Part shown: positions 11,651 to 22,434 of the stretch, in pieces | How the letters are laid out: each line of letters starts with the position of its first letter | Position numbering within the stretch: the stretch's first letter is position 1 | NCBI GenBank assembly: GCA_011037195.1 | Contig: JAAEAF010002634.1 | Span: forward strand, 62,001 to 126,000 | Length of the DNA: 64,000 nucleotides | Direction: 5' to 3' | Source: Triatoma infestans | Taxonomy: Eukaryota; Arthropoda; Insecta; Hemiptera; Reduviidae | Notes under the pieces: model-generated | Told to the model about the DNA's origin: nothing | The model's input: the letters and a program-made list of their open reading frames with translations, nothing else | The model's database searches: none | Program-made: the position numbers and the translations under genes

Positions 11651-14619
11651 CTCTCATCTCAAGTACCATTTTAGGAAATCAATAGTTATATCAATGCTTA
11701 ATATTAACCGTGCATTAAAAGCATATTACAAATCAGTTCAGTTTCTTTTGTCTTGTTGGAATGATAACAGCAGAAGGAAACTTAATTTTAGTTTTAATTG
11801 ATTAAAACAATTGGGAAAATCAACAATTTTAATATTAATTACTAAAAGTTAAAAAATAAAAATAGAATTTATAACACGAATTTAAGTATTTATAAGTAAT
11901 TATCAAGTTTGGAAATAAAGGCTTATTTATTTAATAACAATTTCAAGACATTATTAAAAAATAATGTTGAACAATTTAGAATATTTGATATTCACAAAAA
12001 AAAAGCATCAGCAGGAAATAATTGCTTCTAAAAATAAGTAAATTGCATCTCAAAAAATTCCAAACTACACAATAAAATAATGAATATTCAACTACTGGCA
12101 TTTTAGTAAAGGATTTTAGGAAGGAAAAACCTTTATGGAAGCTGCCTGAATTACTCTCTAGTATCTAGTAAGAGTAAAGTTTTGTGTACGCTCTATATTT
12201 GATAGTTTGTTTAAACATTTATTTTTTGAATCAGTATTTACTATTTACATTCTAAATTGCAGCGAGGACAATACATCAGATAATTTTTGGGCAAATTAAA
12301 CATAATTAAATACTTTAGAATCGCAAATAATGGAATTAAATCATAATTTATAATGAGATATAAAAATACTTATAGATAACATTAACATAAATGCTGATAT
12401 TGGATCTGCCAGAATAAAACATGAGAGAAATAATACATACTGTCTGGATTGTCTAGGGGATTACTGTCTCTGATTTTCATAAAGATACAAGAGCAATAAG
12501 ACTAGATTATCTAAGATTGCAGGAAGGGGTCAGATGGATAACAATGCAAAACAACCGAATAGACAGGTTTGTTAATAATAAATTTCCTTTTTATAAAAGC
12601 TGAAATTCTCTGATCAAAGAACATTATCAGAGAAGTTTAAGAATATTTTTTGAAGGAGGAACTTCCTATTGCTGCTAAACAAAACTGAAAGGGACCTCTC
12701 ATATATTGATTGCTCATAAAAAACAAACAAAAAACAAATTAGGAATCAAAGTAATAAAGTAATACGAGTTGCGAAAAATCGCCAACATCAAGTAATGAAT
12801 TTACTCACATCAGCAAGTTGGAGGAAAAAAGAAAGATCAAAGTGAATGGCAACCAAAGAAAAGGAAAGGGAGTTAAAATGGTGACTAAGGCATGGCACTT
12901 GATAACATATAAATAGTAAAATAATATCAACGTTGATTGAGGAATTACAAAATATAAAGAGATCCCTGGAATTTGATCTTGAGTTTGAGTCTTAAAAAGA
13001 AACACTACGATCCAGCGAATGTTCCGACCCAAATTCAAGATCGAATTCCTGGATATATACTCTAAGGGTAGAGAATTCTTCTATGTATAATATAATGGGT
13101 ATAAAGAGGTCTGTTATTATAAGAGGTTTAGCAGAAATGGAGGGAAGTTACTTTCTAAGACAAGACGGATTTGGTTTCTTACTTATAGTATTGGAAGCAA
13201 GATTAGCAGAGGAAGAGGTATAGTAGAATTTTAATGGTAATTTGCAGAAGTAAGTCAATATTCGTTTAATGAACCCTTCATTAAAGGTGATCTTAATGAA
13301 AAGTTAGCCCAAGTTAAGGGGCATCTAATATAGGTATTTCTCGAATAGGAAGCCGAAATAAAACGGAAATGGGATTGAAGAATTTATTTTATTCAGTGAG
13401 CAGCAATAGTTATTTTCAATCACGTATTTAATGAAAAAGAAAGAAGCGAATTACAGCAAAATTAATGAAATATAGAAATACATACATTGTAACAAAGAAT
13501 ACGGTTAATGTGACATAGCAAAGATCTGAACTGAAAGGACCTGGCGACCAGCGAATAGCAGACGAGAATGTTGTCACCACAGAGTGCACAGCCAATCAAT
13601 CCATCCACTCCGCCTCTACTACCTTTCAACCGTAGAACATTAATTTGTCTTAAAGGCCGTAAAGCGGAAATTGCGGCTCCGATAAATAACTTTAGTAATT
13701 TATAACCTCATATAGGAAAAACTTCTTCTTTTAGTTCGTCGTAGTAATATTGCGGTCTCTCCGGCTGTATGTATGATGTCGTCTCTTCATCGACCGAACC
13801 AGCACTCGGTCCATTTAGTTTAGTACAAGGTTGGATACTTTCAATAACAAAGCTCTAAAGTTATTCCCACACACACGCACGCACACACACACTCACCCAC
13901 ACATTCTGTCTGTCCAGTTGTGTGTCTGTCCACTTGTACAGCCCCCTTCACGACCAAATGATCCTACGTACTTGTTATTATTGTTAGATTTTTGATTTAT
14001 TGTACAAAGAGGACATGTCTACAATATGTCGGCACCGTGTCTCTCCTTCTTAAACGTAATCATTAAATAATCTTTGCTTTTAGTTTTGTTTTCTTGATGT
14101 ATTAATCTTCAAAGAGAAATATTAATATATTCTTCATATTGGTATTTATCAACCAAAATAACTTAATTAAATAAATTCTATGTGAAATATTCACACGATT
14201 CTCTCACAAATTTTGTTAAAAGTGGGAAAATTTACAAAATGTTAGTTCCTTTCTAGCTTGCAGACATTGTTCTGATGTAGCAGTAAGAGGGAAGAGGGAA
14301 CGACGCAATTAACAAGACCTCTTTAAAATCAAGTTTAGCCGAAAACTAATTGTAATAGGATATTAATTAAACAAAAAGTAAATATTTGTATAGTTGTGCA
14401 CTATGTTCATGGTAAATGGTTGGAGCCATTTTCAAAATAACCTTTCAGTATTTCCTGTGGAAGGAGTTTGGTCGAAACTTCATATAGGATGCGTTACTCG
14501 TTCCTAAACGGACCTTATCAAGTTTGACCTTCCTATGATTTTTTTGGTGAACGTTTCGTACCAGAGTTTTTTACTTACTCTTACTCCTTAGTAAGTGGAA
14601 GTGTTGCGGCGATCTGTAA
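11651..14619. other. Very AT-rich non-coding stretch
   Basis: About 3 kb without a supported gene. 11.8-12.4 kb is extremely A/T-rich. A CA-rich microsatellite lies at about 13868-13902. Weak HR-like traces occur near 14440-14560. The short minus-strand frame 12805-13038 has no recognisable features. Confidence 0.45.
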
Positions 14620-14767
14620 AATTTTCGAAATTCAGTATTCACCGGATATATATGGTATGAGGAAAAAAATATTTACCAGTGGTTTCTGTATGTGTGTTGT
14701 TTTTAGAAGTTTTAACCGGAAATATACGTTTTGAAGTCCCCTTAGTCAGAAAAAGTGGTTTGTGTGA

Positions 14768-14799
<32 letters not shown>

Positions 14800-15337
14800 T
14801 TGGTCAGCATAACTCAAACATGGAAAATCGCGGAAAGTTTCAAACTCAATATTTCGTTTGAGTTCCATCAGGGGATCTGACAATAAGGTTTTTGACAAAG
14901 CCGGTCAACCGGAAGTAACACTTTACTGAGTAATTTCTTCAGTTTTTTTTGAGATATGCTCAAAAATGGCTCCAGCGATTTCCTTTAAACTCGGAATATT
15001 AACTACACCTACAGAGAGCTTAAAGAACTTTTATTTGAAACATTTCTCTGGGAAAATACATTTAATTTGGGGGGAGGAGGAGTGATGGCGGGGAGGGGTG
15101 GAATTATGCTTTTCTCTAAAATGTTATTTTAATTTATTATACGATTCTCCAATCCATGTAATATTAATTAAAATTAAATAGTTTGAAGAAAATCGGTTGA
15201 CCGGAAAAACAATTTTAGTGAGCAGCTTTTCACTTTTCTCAGATTTTTCCTTAAAATCTTGATGGGTTTCATTAAACTATATGTATATATATATATATAT
15301 ATATTATAAAGAGAAAGAGAGATAGAGAGCGTGAGAG

Positions 15338-15387
<50 letters not shown>

Positions 15388-15760
15388 ACCACTTTTGTTT
15401 GAAACTTTTATCGAGAAACTTCATGTTAGGGGGGTTTTAAGGAAGACGAGGTTGTGGTTTCCTCAAAAAAGTAAAAAGTCCTTTTATAAATTTAGATGCC
15501 CCCATTCATATAGATTGAAGGCAACCAAACAGTTACCCAATAAGAATTATAGGTTTGAAGACAATATTAGTCAATTATAACTATGTAAATTACAGTTAGA
15601 GAAAGTTGTCAGAATATCTCAAAAACCAAAAATCTTACTTAGCTCCGACTAGTTGGTACACCATGGCATCTGATACCGAGGTTTCGGTTAAAAATCTACC
15701 AACTGGAATTGTGACTTAACTGGGTGTTTTTTGTGCCATTTTTCGCAATTTTCTCTAAAA
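14620..15760 (+). repeat. HR repeat, long forward copy with microsatellites
   Basis: Runs in consensus order from 'accggatatatatggtatgaggaaaaaaatatttacc' through a (TG)n at about 14765-14801, 'catggaaaatcgcggaaagtttcaaactcaatatttcgtttgag', 'aagccggtcaaccggaagtaacactttactgag' and 'agcgatttcctttaaactcgg', into a second unit. Around 15280-15383 it is interrupted by (TA)n and (AG)n arrays. The tandem units suggest that HR is longer than 600 bp or occurs head to tail. Confidence 0.8.
15283..15383. repeat. (TA)n and (AG)n microsatellites
   Basis: A TATATA run at about 15283-15304 is followed by an AG-rich tract to 15383. This produces the serine/leucine-rich spurious minus-strand frame. Confidence 0.95.
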
Positions 15761-16140
15761 TGGCCCGTAATATTGTTTCTATAAATTGCACATACTATAA
15801 ACGGTCATCCTTCTATTTGAAACAATTCCCTAGGAAACGAGATTTCTGGACGGCGCTGGAGGAGCAAGAACATGAAAAGTTCCTGTTGAATGCCATTTCA
15901 ATGTGGATATCTAAATAAAATCTTTGTATATTAAAAACATTACTAGAATCCAAATTTGGAATTGAAATTGCGACTTTACGTAATAGGTTTGTGAGAAACT
16001 ACTCCACGATCTCCAATAAACTTGAATTACTAACTGCATAGATATAAATCTATCACTTTTATTTGAAACATTTTAGGCTTAAATTTATTCTGTCATTTCA
16101 TGGTTTGTTGAGGTATTGAGAACAGAGTGCCTCAACCCTT
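15761..16140 (+). repeat. HR repeat, forward
   Basis: Words 'ttttcgcaattttctctaaaatggcc', 'aaacggtcatccttctatttgaaacaattccctaggaaacgag' and 'tgcatagatataaatctatcacttttatttgaaacatttt' in order. Confidence 0.75.
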
Positions 16141-16229
16141 ACACATGTAATCCTAGCCTCACTAAGCTTTTACTAAATGTTGCAATATAAAGAAAATTTG
16201 TCAATTAGAGTTGATAATAATTACAGTAA

Positions 16230-16445
16230 GAAGGTGCGGGTGATGGTACAGTGGTTATGAGCATTGATTTGTAGGTGGGAGGTCCTCAGCTCGAATCCCG
16301 CGTATAACTCTTAAAATTTATATTGGTTTGAAAATGTTAATAGTAAAAAAGGTGCTTCCACCCCCGTCCAAGACACCTAATTTGCTAGTTGGACATTAAG
16401 CCCGACTGAAAAAGTAGACATTACTTTACTAATTACTACTAATAA
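16230..16445 (+). repeat. tRNA-derived SINE-like repeat
   Basis: The head reads 'gatggtacagtggttatgagcattg', which resembles an A box, and AGCTCGAATCC at 16288-16298 matches a pol III B box with tRNA-like spacing. The 3' portion 'tagttggacattaagcccgactgaaaaagtagacattactttac' recurs as tails at 6.23 and 38.59 kb. This supports a dispersed family rather than a functional tRNA: there is no acceptor-stem complementarity and the sequence continues well beyond tRNA length. Confidence 0.7.
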
Positions 16446-16868
16446 TTACAGTAAGAGAAAGTAGTGTGAGTGTTTCAAACAGGTTTCTTTAGTTTCTCTT
16501 ACTGCAACTACTAAGAGAAAATATTGCAATCGTGTCAAATTTACAAAATTAAATTTTCGCCTGAAATGTATGTTTTAAGGTGTCTTGAGTTCGAAATAAT
16601 TGTATCTAGCGACAGGTATCTGAGTGTATTGAGTGTGAAACAAAATATATCAAAAACGAAATATCGCAGGACACTCAAACTTAGTATACCGTTAAGGTAC
16701 TATACCGCGTCTTACACCATGGTTTCGGGTAAAATCTATCACCGGAAATGCGGCTTTACGGAATTTTTTTCTTCAGTTTTTCGCAATTTTCTCAGAAACA
16801 GATCCAACGATTTTCTTTAAACTTCGTATACTATGTACTCACATAAATGCCTATTACTTTTATTTGAT
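16446..16868 (+). repeat. HR repeat, forward
   Basis: Well-preserved HR order: 'gtttctcttactgcaactactaagagaaaatattgcaatcgtgtcaaatt', 'tttcgcctgaaatgtatgtttt', 'aaaaacgaaatatcgcagg', 'tcaccggaaatgcggctttacgg', 'gattttctttaaacttcg'. The copy is cut at 'cttttatttga' by the insertion that follows. Confidence 0.85.
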
Positions 16869-17103
16869 AGCTATTGTTATAATTCTTGTACTACTAGTGC
16901 ATTAAGGTTATCCAACTATACAATAATTCTTTTAAATTTCCTTTTCTTTTTAAGTAGAAATATTTTTTTTATATAATTAATGTTTATTTTACAAATATAT
17001 GTATATATCATTCATTTTTGGCAATCCATATATTATATTGTAAACATTTAACATCTAATTTATTGTAACATAATATCCGTTAAATAAATAAATAAATAAA
17101 TTT
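16869..17103 (+). mobile_element. Short insertion with (TAAA)n tail inside HR
   Basis: About 235 bp separate HR 'cacttttatttga' from its continuation 'aaaacattttcttgggaaaatt'. The inserted segment is A/T-rich and ends in TAAATAAATAAATAAA, typical of a truncated non-LTR 3' end. No clean target duplication or coding sequence can be seen. Confidence 0.55.
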
Positions 17104-17700
17104 AAAACATTTTCTTGGGAAAATTAATTTATTCAGGTAGTTCTGAGGTAGTCAGGTAGGGAAAGGTAGCATTATCCTTTCACTAAGAACCTATATAATA
17201 TTTACTTCTATAGAAGCATTGCTACGATTCCAAATTTGAAGAAAATCGGTAAAGCGATAGTCCGAGTTCACGGAATAGGCTTTTTTGTAATTTTTTCAAA
17301 AATGATTATAAAGATTTCCTCTAAACTTGGAATACTAACGGCACGGATATAAACCTATCACTTTTATTTAGGACCTTTTTTTCATAAATTAGTTTTTAGG
17401 TGTTCTGAAGAATCTGAGGCGTTAAAATTAAAATGTGTTTGTTCAATATTATTGGGGCCATCTATAAAATTCTTTGCTGCTTAGGTTGGTAGGTGGGCAC
17501 TTGTCCCCCATCACTGTACCTGTAGGTTAGGGGCACTTGTCCCCCATCGCTGTACCTGTAGGTTGGGACAAATGAGCAAAATTTAAAGAAAATTTGAACT
17601 TTAAAAAGAGGAGTAAGAGGGAGTCGAGTGAGTGGTTCACAACAGATTTTATAAAAGTAAATATTTGTTGAACTTTGTTCCTCCGCGTAATTGAGAGAAT
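17104..17700 (+). repeat. HR repeat, forward, with internal 36-bp duplication
   Basis: Continuation of the interrupted HR copy. At 17495-17566 a 36-bp unit beginning GGGCACTTGTCCCCCATC is present twice in tandem. The GGGCACTTGTCCCCC-type word also recurs in HR at 23.7 kb ('gtgggtacttatccccc'), so the duplicated unit is an ordinary HR segment. Confidence 0.8.
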
Positions 17701-18670
17701 TTAACGAAGAAAGAATTGATTACCAAAATAAACATGTTCGTTTTTGTTTATTTTACCAATAACAATTTGCAATATTAATTGTTTTATGCAAGAAAATCAT
17801 TTTTCAAATGGTTGTCTTTGTTTAGGTTTTGCTAATAGTCAGCCATCGGCCAGGGTTACAGGGAAATCAATTAGTACTAACAGTAGCGTCAGTGAGTCTG
17901 TGTACGCATGCGCCGGTCTTTAGTGGCAAAAAAAAAAAATCATTTAAGTGTTTTTACAAGTTTTGCTACTGTAAATCTAGGTAGCAGTGGTCGGTATCTC
18001 ATACAGAATAGCCATTGTTCCCTGGAAATGGAATAATGTCCCAACAGGTCTATAAGATACCTGGGCCATTTTTCTCAGCAGGAGTGCAGCTAATATATAA
18101 AGTTTTCCTCTGGAGCACTCCTCCCTCTCTTTCTTGTCTTAATTTTTTGTTGTTGTTGTTGAGGTTAGGAACGCCGCGCGGCTCTCTATGTATGGCCCTT
18201 GTCCACTCCAACTGCAATCGATCAAACCATTCCACTGCAAAAACACACACAATAGTAAAGTTTGTGCCCTTTTATTTTAAATTCCCCATCAGATAAGTTG
18301 TCCTAGTACATAAGATTTTTGTGGTCAAAGAAAGGTATTCCGGTATAATTATAGGTTTTCTATTATGTAGGATGGTGAAGAACATTAGACAGTTTGCTAA
18401 ATGTCAAATCAGTCATTTTTCGGGGGCTGTTTCGGGAAGTTATTATTATTTATTTTTTGCAACCAAAACTGGCGAACAAAACAGAACACGGTTTTTGGAA
18501 GATTCTCGTAAATCTGGCACCAGAAGTAGTGGCCAGAGCTAAGGATTAGAAACGATAATAGTTCAAACCAATCACAATATAATATGTGCGATGTTTTTGA
18601 TGTTCGTTACAACCGCTGTATTCAATGTTGTAAATGGATGTTGAGGTTCGGTCATACAAAAGAACTCTTT
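17701..18670. other. Non-coding stretch, no gene seen
   Basis: No supported gene. A GC-richer part at about 18090-18250 has open frames on both strands (18015-18296 plus, 18050-18250 minus) but no recognisable domain on either. A (TTG)n-like run lies at about 18147-18160. Confidence 0.4.
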
Positions 18671-18679
18671 TTAAATTTC

Positions 18680-18717
18680 TACCGACGTTGCAGCAAATTT
18701 ATTGCCTTCTTCAGGGT
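18680..18717 (-). ncRNA. Hammerhead-ribozyme-like motif, degraded
   Basis: On the minus strand: TACC, CTGAAGA, then GGCAATAAATTTGCTG, then CAAC where GAAAC is expected, GTC cleavage triplet and GGTA, which pairs with TACC (4-bp stem I). The GAAA is mutated to GCAA and stem II pairs imperfectly, so this looks like a decayed copy of the CTGAAGA subfamily. Confidence 0.5.
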
Positions 18718-18899
18718 AAAAATTTGCAATGTGCTGATTGACTCCATAATGCCGGATTATATCTGCGTTATTTATCCGCCATGCTTCTTCTTTTCATTCA
18801 TTCTCTCCAGTTTCGGATTTTTCTCCATCGTCAGAATTGCTTTGTACACGATTATATTCTCTGATGATGACAGAAATCTGGAACCGGACAAAATCCGAT

Positions 18900-19038
18900 A
18901 ATGTGGAGGTTCAAACTTGATAGTTCGTTTAAGTGCTGCCAGAGGATTCGACAGTAAAGTTTCGGTCGAAATCAGCCCACCGGAAATGCTTTACTGAAGC
19001 ATTATACTGGATATATTTTTAATGAGAAGTTTATACGT
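18900..19038 (+). repeat. HR repeat, forward, left part
   Basis: Words 'gaggttcaaacttgatagttcgttta', 'acagtaaagtttcggtcgaaatcagcccaccggaaatgctttactgaag'. Interrupted at about 19038 by the fold-back element and resumed at 19317. Confidence 0.8.
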
Positions 19039-19081
19039 CAATGGCCGAGGAGTTTTACAAGAAAAACAAAAATTCTTTGTT

Positions 19082-19124
19082 CCTCTACGTTTCGAGTACC
19101 ATTGGTACACCCTTCTTCAGGAGC
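19082..19124 (-). ncRNA. Hammerhead-ribozyme-like motif, all core bases intact
   Basis: On the minus strand: stem I strand GCTC, core CTGAAGA, stem II built on GTACC-AAT-GGTAC, GAAA, the palindromic 2-bp helix III ACGT, cleavage site GTA (NUH rule satisfied) and stem I partner GAGG (three of four pairs). All invariant bases C3, U4, G5, A6, G8, A9, G12, A13, A14, A15.1 and U16.1 are present. The tiny loopless helix III matches minimal hammerheads described in Penelope-like elements, thought to cleave best as dimers. This is the best activity candidate in the window. Confidence 0.65.
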
Positions 19125-19234
19125 TCTGCAAAATTTATTATTGAAAAATCACATTGTTTTTTTTATAATAATACTTTAAAATACTGTAAAGTACTTTCAA
19201 ATAATATAACTTTTTCAATAATAAATTTTGCACA

Positions 19235-19275
19235 GCTTCTGAAGAAGGACACCAATGGTATACGAAACGTAGAGC
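19235..19275 (+). ncRNA. Hammerhead-ribozyme-like motif, right arm
   Basis: Plus strand: GCTT, CTGAAGA (19239-19245), ACC-AAT-GGT stem II core, GAAA (19264-19267), CGTA with cleavage after A, then GAGC, which pairs with GCTT through one wobble. Core bases are intact. Stem II is weaker than in the left arm because of substitutions below the ACC/GGT pairs. Confidence 0.6.
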
Positions 19276-19316
19276 AACAAAGAATTCTTTTTTCTTTAAA
19301 ACTCCTCTGGCCATTG

Positions 19317-20580
19317 TCGTATTTCATTATAATTTTAAGGCCTGACGATTTGAAAACAATTTTGAATATTTTTGTGTTTTTTTGCGATTTTCTCAAAAAA
19401 TGCCGTTCTTTAAACTTTGAATTCCCACTAATTACATTTGGCTTATCCTTTTTATTTTGAAACATCTGGAAATATATGGAAAAACTGGAGGACAAATTCT
19501 GTAGTTTTGTGGGGGAAAGTCGACGTTAGGCTTTCCCTAAAATATCATGTTGCTATATTCACGATTAACGTTAAACTGTCGTGTTAGCATTATTGTGTAT
19601 TAGTTAGCTATAACATCCATATAATGTTAAGGAAAATGTGTTGTCAAAATTCTAATCGCGTCAAATTTCCGATATCAAGTTTTCACCAGAAATACACGTT
19701 TCAAAAAAAAAGGTTTCTGCAATATGTTGTGGGTGTGTGTGTGCGCGCGTTTATGTATCTAAACAGCGTAGCTACAAACAGCGTGGCTACAAACAGCGTA
19801 GCTTAAATACGAAAATCGCAGAAAGTTCATCGTTCATTCCGTTTGGGTATAACCATGGGATCTCACAGAAACTTACTGTCAATTTCTCGACCGGAAGTAC
19901 ACTTTACCGAATGGATTTTTCATTTAAATATGTTATGTTAACTACACAAACAAAGAGCTACAACTTTTATTTGAAATATTTCTCTGAGAAAATTCATTTA
20001 AGGTGGGAGAAGGGCGGGTTATGTTTTCCTCTAAAATGCTATTACAGCTTATTATACAATTCTATCATCTAAATAATATTAATTAATTATGATGTCAAAC
20101 TTCTGAGTTTGAAGAAAATTGGTTGACCGGAAGTGCGTTTTTACTAAAGTTATTTCAGTTTTCAAGGATTTTATCCATTAAAAACACCGTCGGAGTTCAT
20201 TAAAGTTGTTACACTAACCATGAATACAGAGATGTATCACTTTATTGGGAACTTTTTCCCGAGTAGGTTCATTTAAAGTAATTATGGGGGAGGGGGGGAG
20301 TGTATGGTTTACTCAAACAAGTCATTTTATTAAGTTTAGATTCTCCAATTGATGTAAAATTGAAGACAAGTAAACATTTAGTAAAAATTATAAGTTTGGA
20401 GGAAATTTGTCACTTAAATCTGAGTAAACTGCAGTATTGAGAAAGTCGTGTGACTGTTTCACACCACATTGTTTTAGTTAAGATGAATTCAACGATCTTT
20501 CAAGATGTTTCAAATTTCCCAATTGAAGTTTGATTTTCAAACCTTTTCTTAGCAAACTTTGGTCCCAAATTGTAATACTC
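19317..20580 (+). repeat. HR repeat, forward, several joined units
   Basis: Resumes after the fold-back with 'tttttgcgattttctcaaaaaatgcc' and continues through at least one further unit ('aaatttccgatatcaagttttcaccagaaatacacgtttc', 'ttctcgaccggaagtacactttacc', 'tatttgaaatatttctctgagaaaattcatttaaggtggg', 'gaagaaaattggttgaccggaagtgcg'). A 15-bp tandem repeat (AAACAGCGTAGCTAC, three copies, 19761-19804) sits inside. Confidence 0.8.
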
Positions 20581-20598
20581 ATTGTACAGATTTGAACG

Positions 20599-20817
20599 TC
20601 ACAAGCTACGAGACTCGTCTTCTGCTAGGAATCCTTCACGGCCAGTTAGAATGCAATGATTGTCGTCGCTAGTGGAATTGTTTTCAGAGTCACTACTAGC
20701 GTCGGCTACCATAAAATTTGTTATACAGAATTCATTTGCCGCTCCAGTTACAGGAAAGATCTGCATTTCGACGCACACTAGGCTGGAAGCCACGAGAATA
20801 ACTGACAGACCAACAAA
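20599..20817 (-). CDS. Possible orphan terminal exon of a membrane protein
   Basis: Not recognised. Reading the minus strand from the AG at 20818 (context CCGGTTTGCAG, with a TACTAAT branch-point-like word about 30 bases upstream), the frame stays open for about 73 codons to TGA at 20599-20601. It begins LIFVGLSVILVASSLVCVEM, a plausible transmembrane or signal segment. It is followed by a Cys-containing, Ser/Asp/Asn-rich part (DASSDSENNSTSDD) and ends FLAEDESRSL. Its composition is unlike the Phe/Ile/Lys-rich chance frames around it. No partner exons were found. It could equally be a relic of an unrecognised element. Confidence 0.3.
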   Translation of the reverse strand, partial: FVGLSVILVASSLVCVEMQIFPVTGAANEFCITNFMVADASSDSENNSTSDDNHCILTGREGFLAEDESRSL

Positions 20818-20857
20818 GATGAGTTCTGCAAACCGGTCTCTTTGGTTGCAAAATTAG

Positions 20858-21400
20858 TATTTTTTATTTTATAGTCTCAGTAGTCTGTTTTTGTTTGTTT
20901 GTTTTGTTTTAAACCAGACATTTAAAAAAAGGAGAACATTTCAGTAAGTATTATTATTAGAGTAGAGGTAATTATCCAGTTAGTTAAACAACAAACCTCG
21001 CTAAAACACATAACTTCTAAATAGTTGCTGGTTGAACACTAGTGGTCTGTAATAAAACTCTTTGAACAACCACAAAATCACTGTAATTGTCCGCTCTGTA
21101 CTGATGTAATTGTATATGCACGTGTGGAGGAGAGGGCTATATTTTGTGATACAGTTTTATACCAGTTACTATATTATTATGTATTTCTCTGTTAATTACC
21201 GTGACAATAACTTGCAAATGAAATTTAAAAATATGTTACTGGTTACCGGTTACTTATTTCATTTTAATTATGATCACATTGGTGGTAATTATTATTTTGA
21301 GAACTGTTTAGAATGTGCCAGAACTATGTTGCTATTGATTACTGAAAAACCCAAGGGGGCTGTTCCGGTGTGGCACTCTGTTGTGATGTTTTTTGCATAA
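20858..21400. other. AT-rich non-coding stretch
   Basis: No supported gene. The 96-aa plus-strand frame at 21110-21400 has no recognisable features. Confidence 0.4.
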
Positions 21401-21500
21401 GTAATATTATTTACTCTTTCTAATGTAAGAGGGAGTATTGCGATCATATCGTATATTAGTAATGGAATTTTCATCGGAAAAGCATTTTAGAGGCCCCCCC
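21401..21500 (+). repeat. HR repeat fragment, forward
   Basis: Short block 'taatgtaagagggagtattgcgatcatatcg...ggaattttcatcggaaaagcattttagaggcccccc' matches the start of the HR unit. Confidence 0.65.
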
Positions 21501-21829
21501 CCCCAGTATGAGATATGCTTCACTTTACATTTACCACACAAAACAAGTTACAACTGAACAATTATGACATAAAGACTAAATATAACTGCTTCTGTTTAAC
21601 ATGAATTCGTTTAAAAAAACTTTTAACTTGCTCAATAAAAACAAAGGTAAAAAGATTCACACATGCAGGAAACAATAACTATACCTTCCTTAAAAAAGTC
21701 TAAGTCTCCACCTTTTAGCATGTATCTAAACAGCATGTAGCAGAGTACCAACCAACTCTTTAGAATGGAAAACCAGTTCTTGTGAATGATCTTTAAACAA
21801 AATATTTCCAAAACGAGAAATGGTAGGCA

Positions 21830-22195
21830 GCACAAAACTTGATATTCTGTTTATGTACCACCTCGCGTCTGACAATAAGATTTCTGTGATAATCCGTAAA
21901 ATCGAAAGCGGCCTGTAGTGGAAGGATTATTTTTTTGTGACTTTCTTTAAACTTCGCAAACTAACACAGACACGTAGTCCTATCATTTGAGACATTTTTC
22001 CAGAAAAATAAATTTCTAGATAGTTGTGAGAGGGGGAAGGATGATGTTATTCTCAAAGTGTCACTTTAGTGTGCTGCCTATTGGAGGAGTGTTAAATATC
22101 ACAGTTTGAAGGAAATAGACCGCCCGGAAGTGTCAATGGATTTTTGCGTTTTTTTCCCAAGATTTTCTCCATACTAAAAACTTCTTTTTTTTTTT
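21830..22195 (+). repeat. HR repeat, forward, interrupted by SINE
   Basis: Words 'aaaacttgatattctgtttatgtaccacc', 'gtgactttctttaaacttcgcaaactaac', 'gacatttttccagaaaaataaatttctag', 'aaatagaccgcccggaagtg'. HR resumes at about 22435 after the SINE. Confidence 0.75.
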
Positions 22196-22199
22196 TTAA

Positions 22200-22432
22200 T
22201 TTAAGGCGCGTCAACATCTATGGTCATTGGCGCCCGGAGCCTTCTCAGTGCAGCAGGGCACTGCCGCCTCCGGACATAGTTTTCTCGTTACAAACAACAC
22301 TGTCCATCATCGGACAGGGAGCTGTAGAGCCTCTTAGGAGGAGAAAATCTAAGGCCATCAATGCTGGACTCGAACCCGGGACCTCGGCGTGGGAGTCCAG
22401 CAGTTAACACTCAGCTAGTCCCTTCTCTTTTT
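22200..22432 (-). repeat. tRNA-derived SINE, reverse orientation
   Basis: On the minus strand, TAGCTGAGTGTT (complement of 22406-22417) fits a pol III A box and GGTTCGAGTCC (complement of 22366-22376) matches the B-box consensus, at tRNA-like spacing. The remaining ~150 bp form a GC-rich body that ends in an A/T tract at about 22185-22200. It lies inside an HR copy, so it is a later insertion. Conservation of the promoter boxes is good. Confidence 0.8.
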
Positions 22433-22434
22433 TA

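Larger units (their letters stand above)
19039..19316. mobile_element. Fold-back element with two hammerhead-like motifs (type 2)
   Basis: Inverted-repeat arms 19039-19149 and 19211-19316 begin and end with CAATGGCC/GGCCATTG and show high complementarity. The central spacer is about 60 bp. Each arm contains a CTGAAGA...GAAACGTA motif pointing outward relative to the centre. It splits an HR copy, so it is a younger insertion. It encodes nothing recognisable: the 139-aa plus and 110-aa minus frames both run across arms, spacer and HR. Confidence 0.85.

Noticed and set aside
15174..15392. Ser/Leu-repeat minus-strand protein
   Set aside because: Direct translation of (AG)n and (TA)n microsatellites.
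16230..16310. Functional tRNA gene
   Set aside because: B box is present, but there is no acceptor stem or anticodon arm pairing, and the sequence continues into a repeated SINE-type tail.
19041..19495. 139-aa plus and 110-aa minus frames
   Set aside because: Both translate the inverted arms and spacer of a fold-back and continue into HR.
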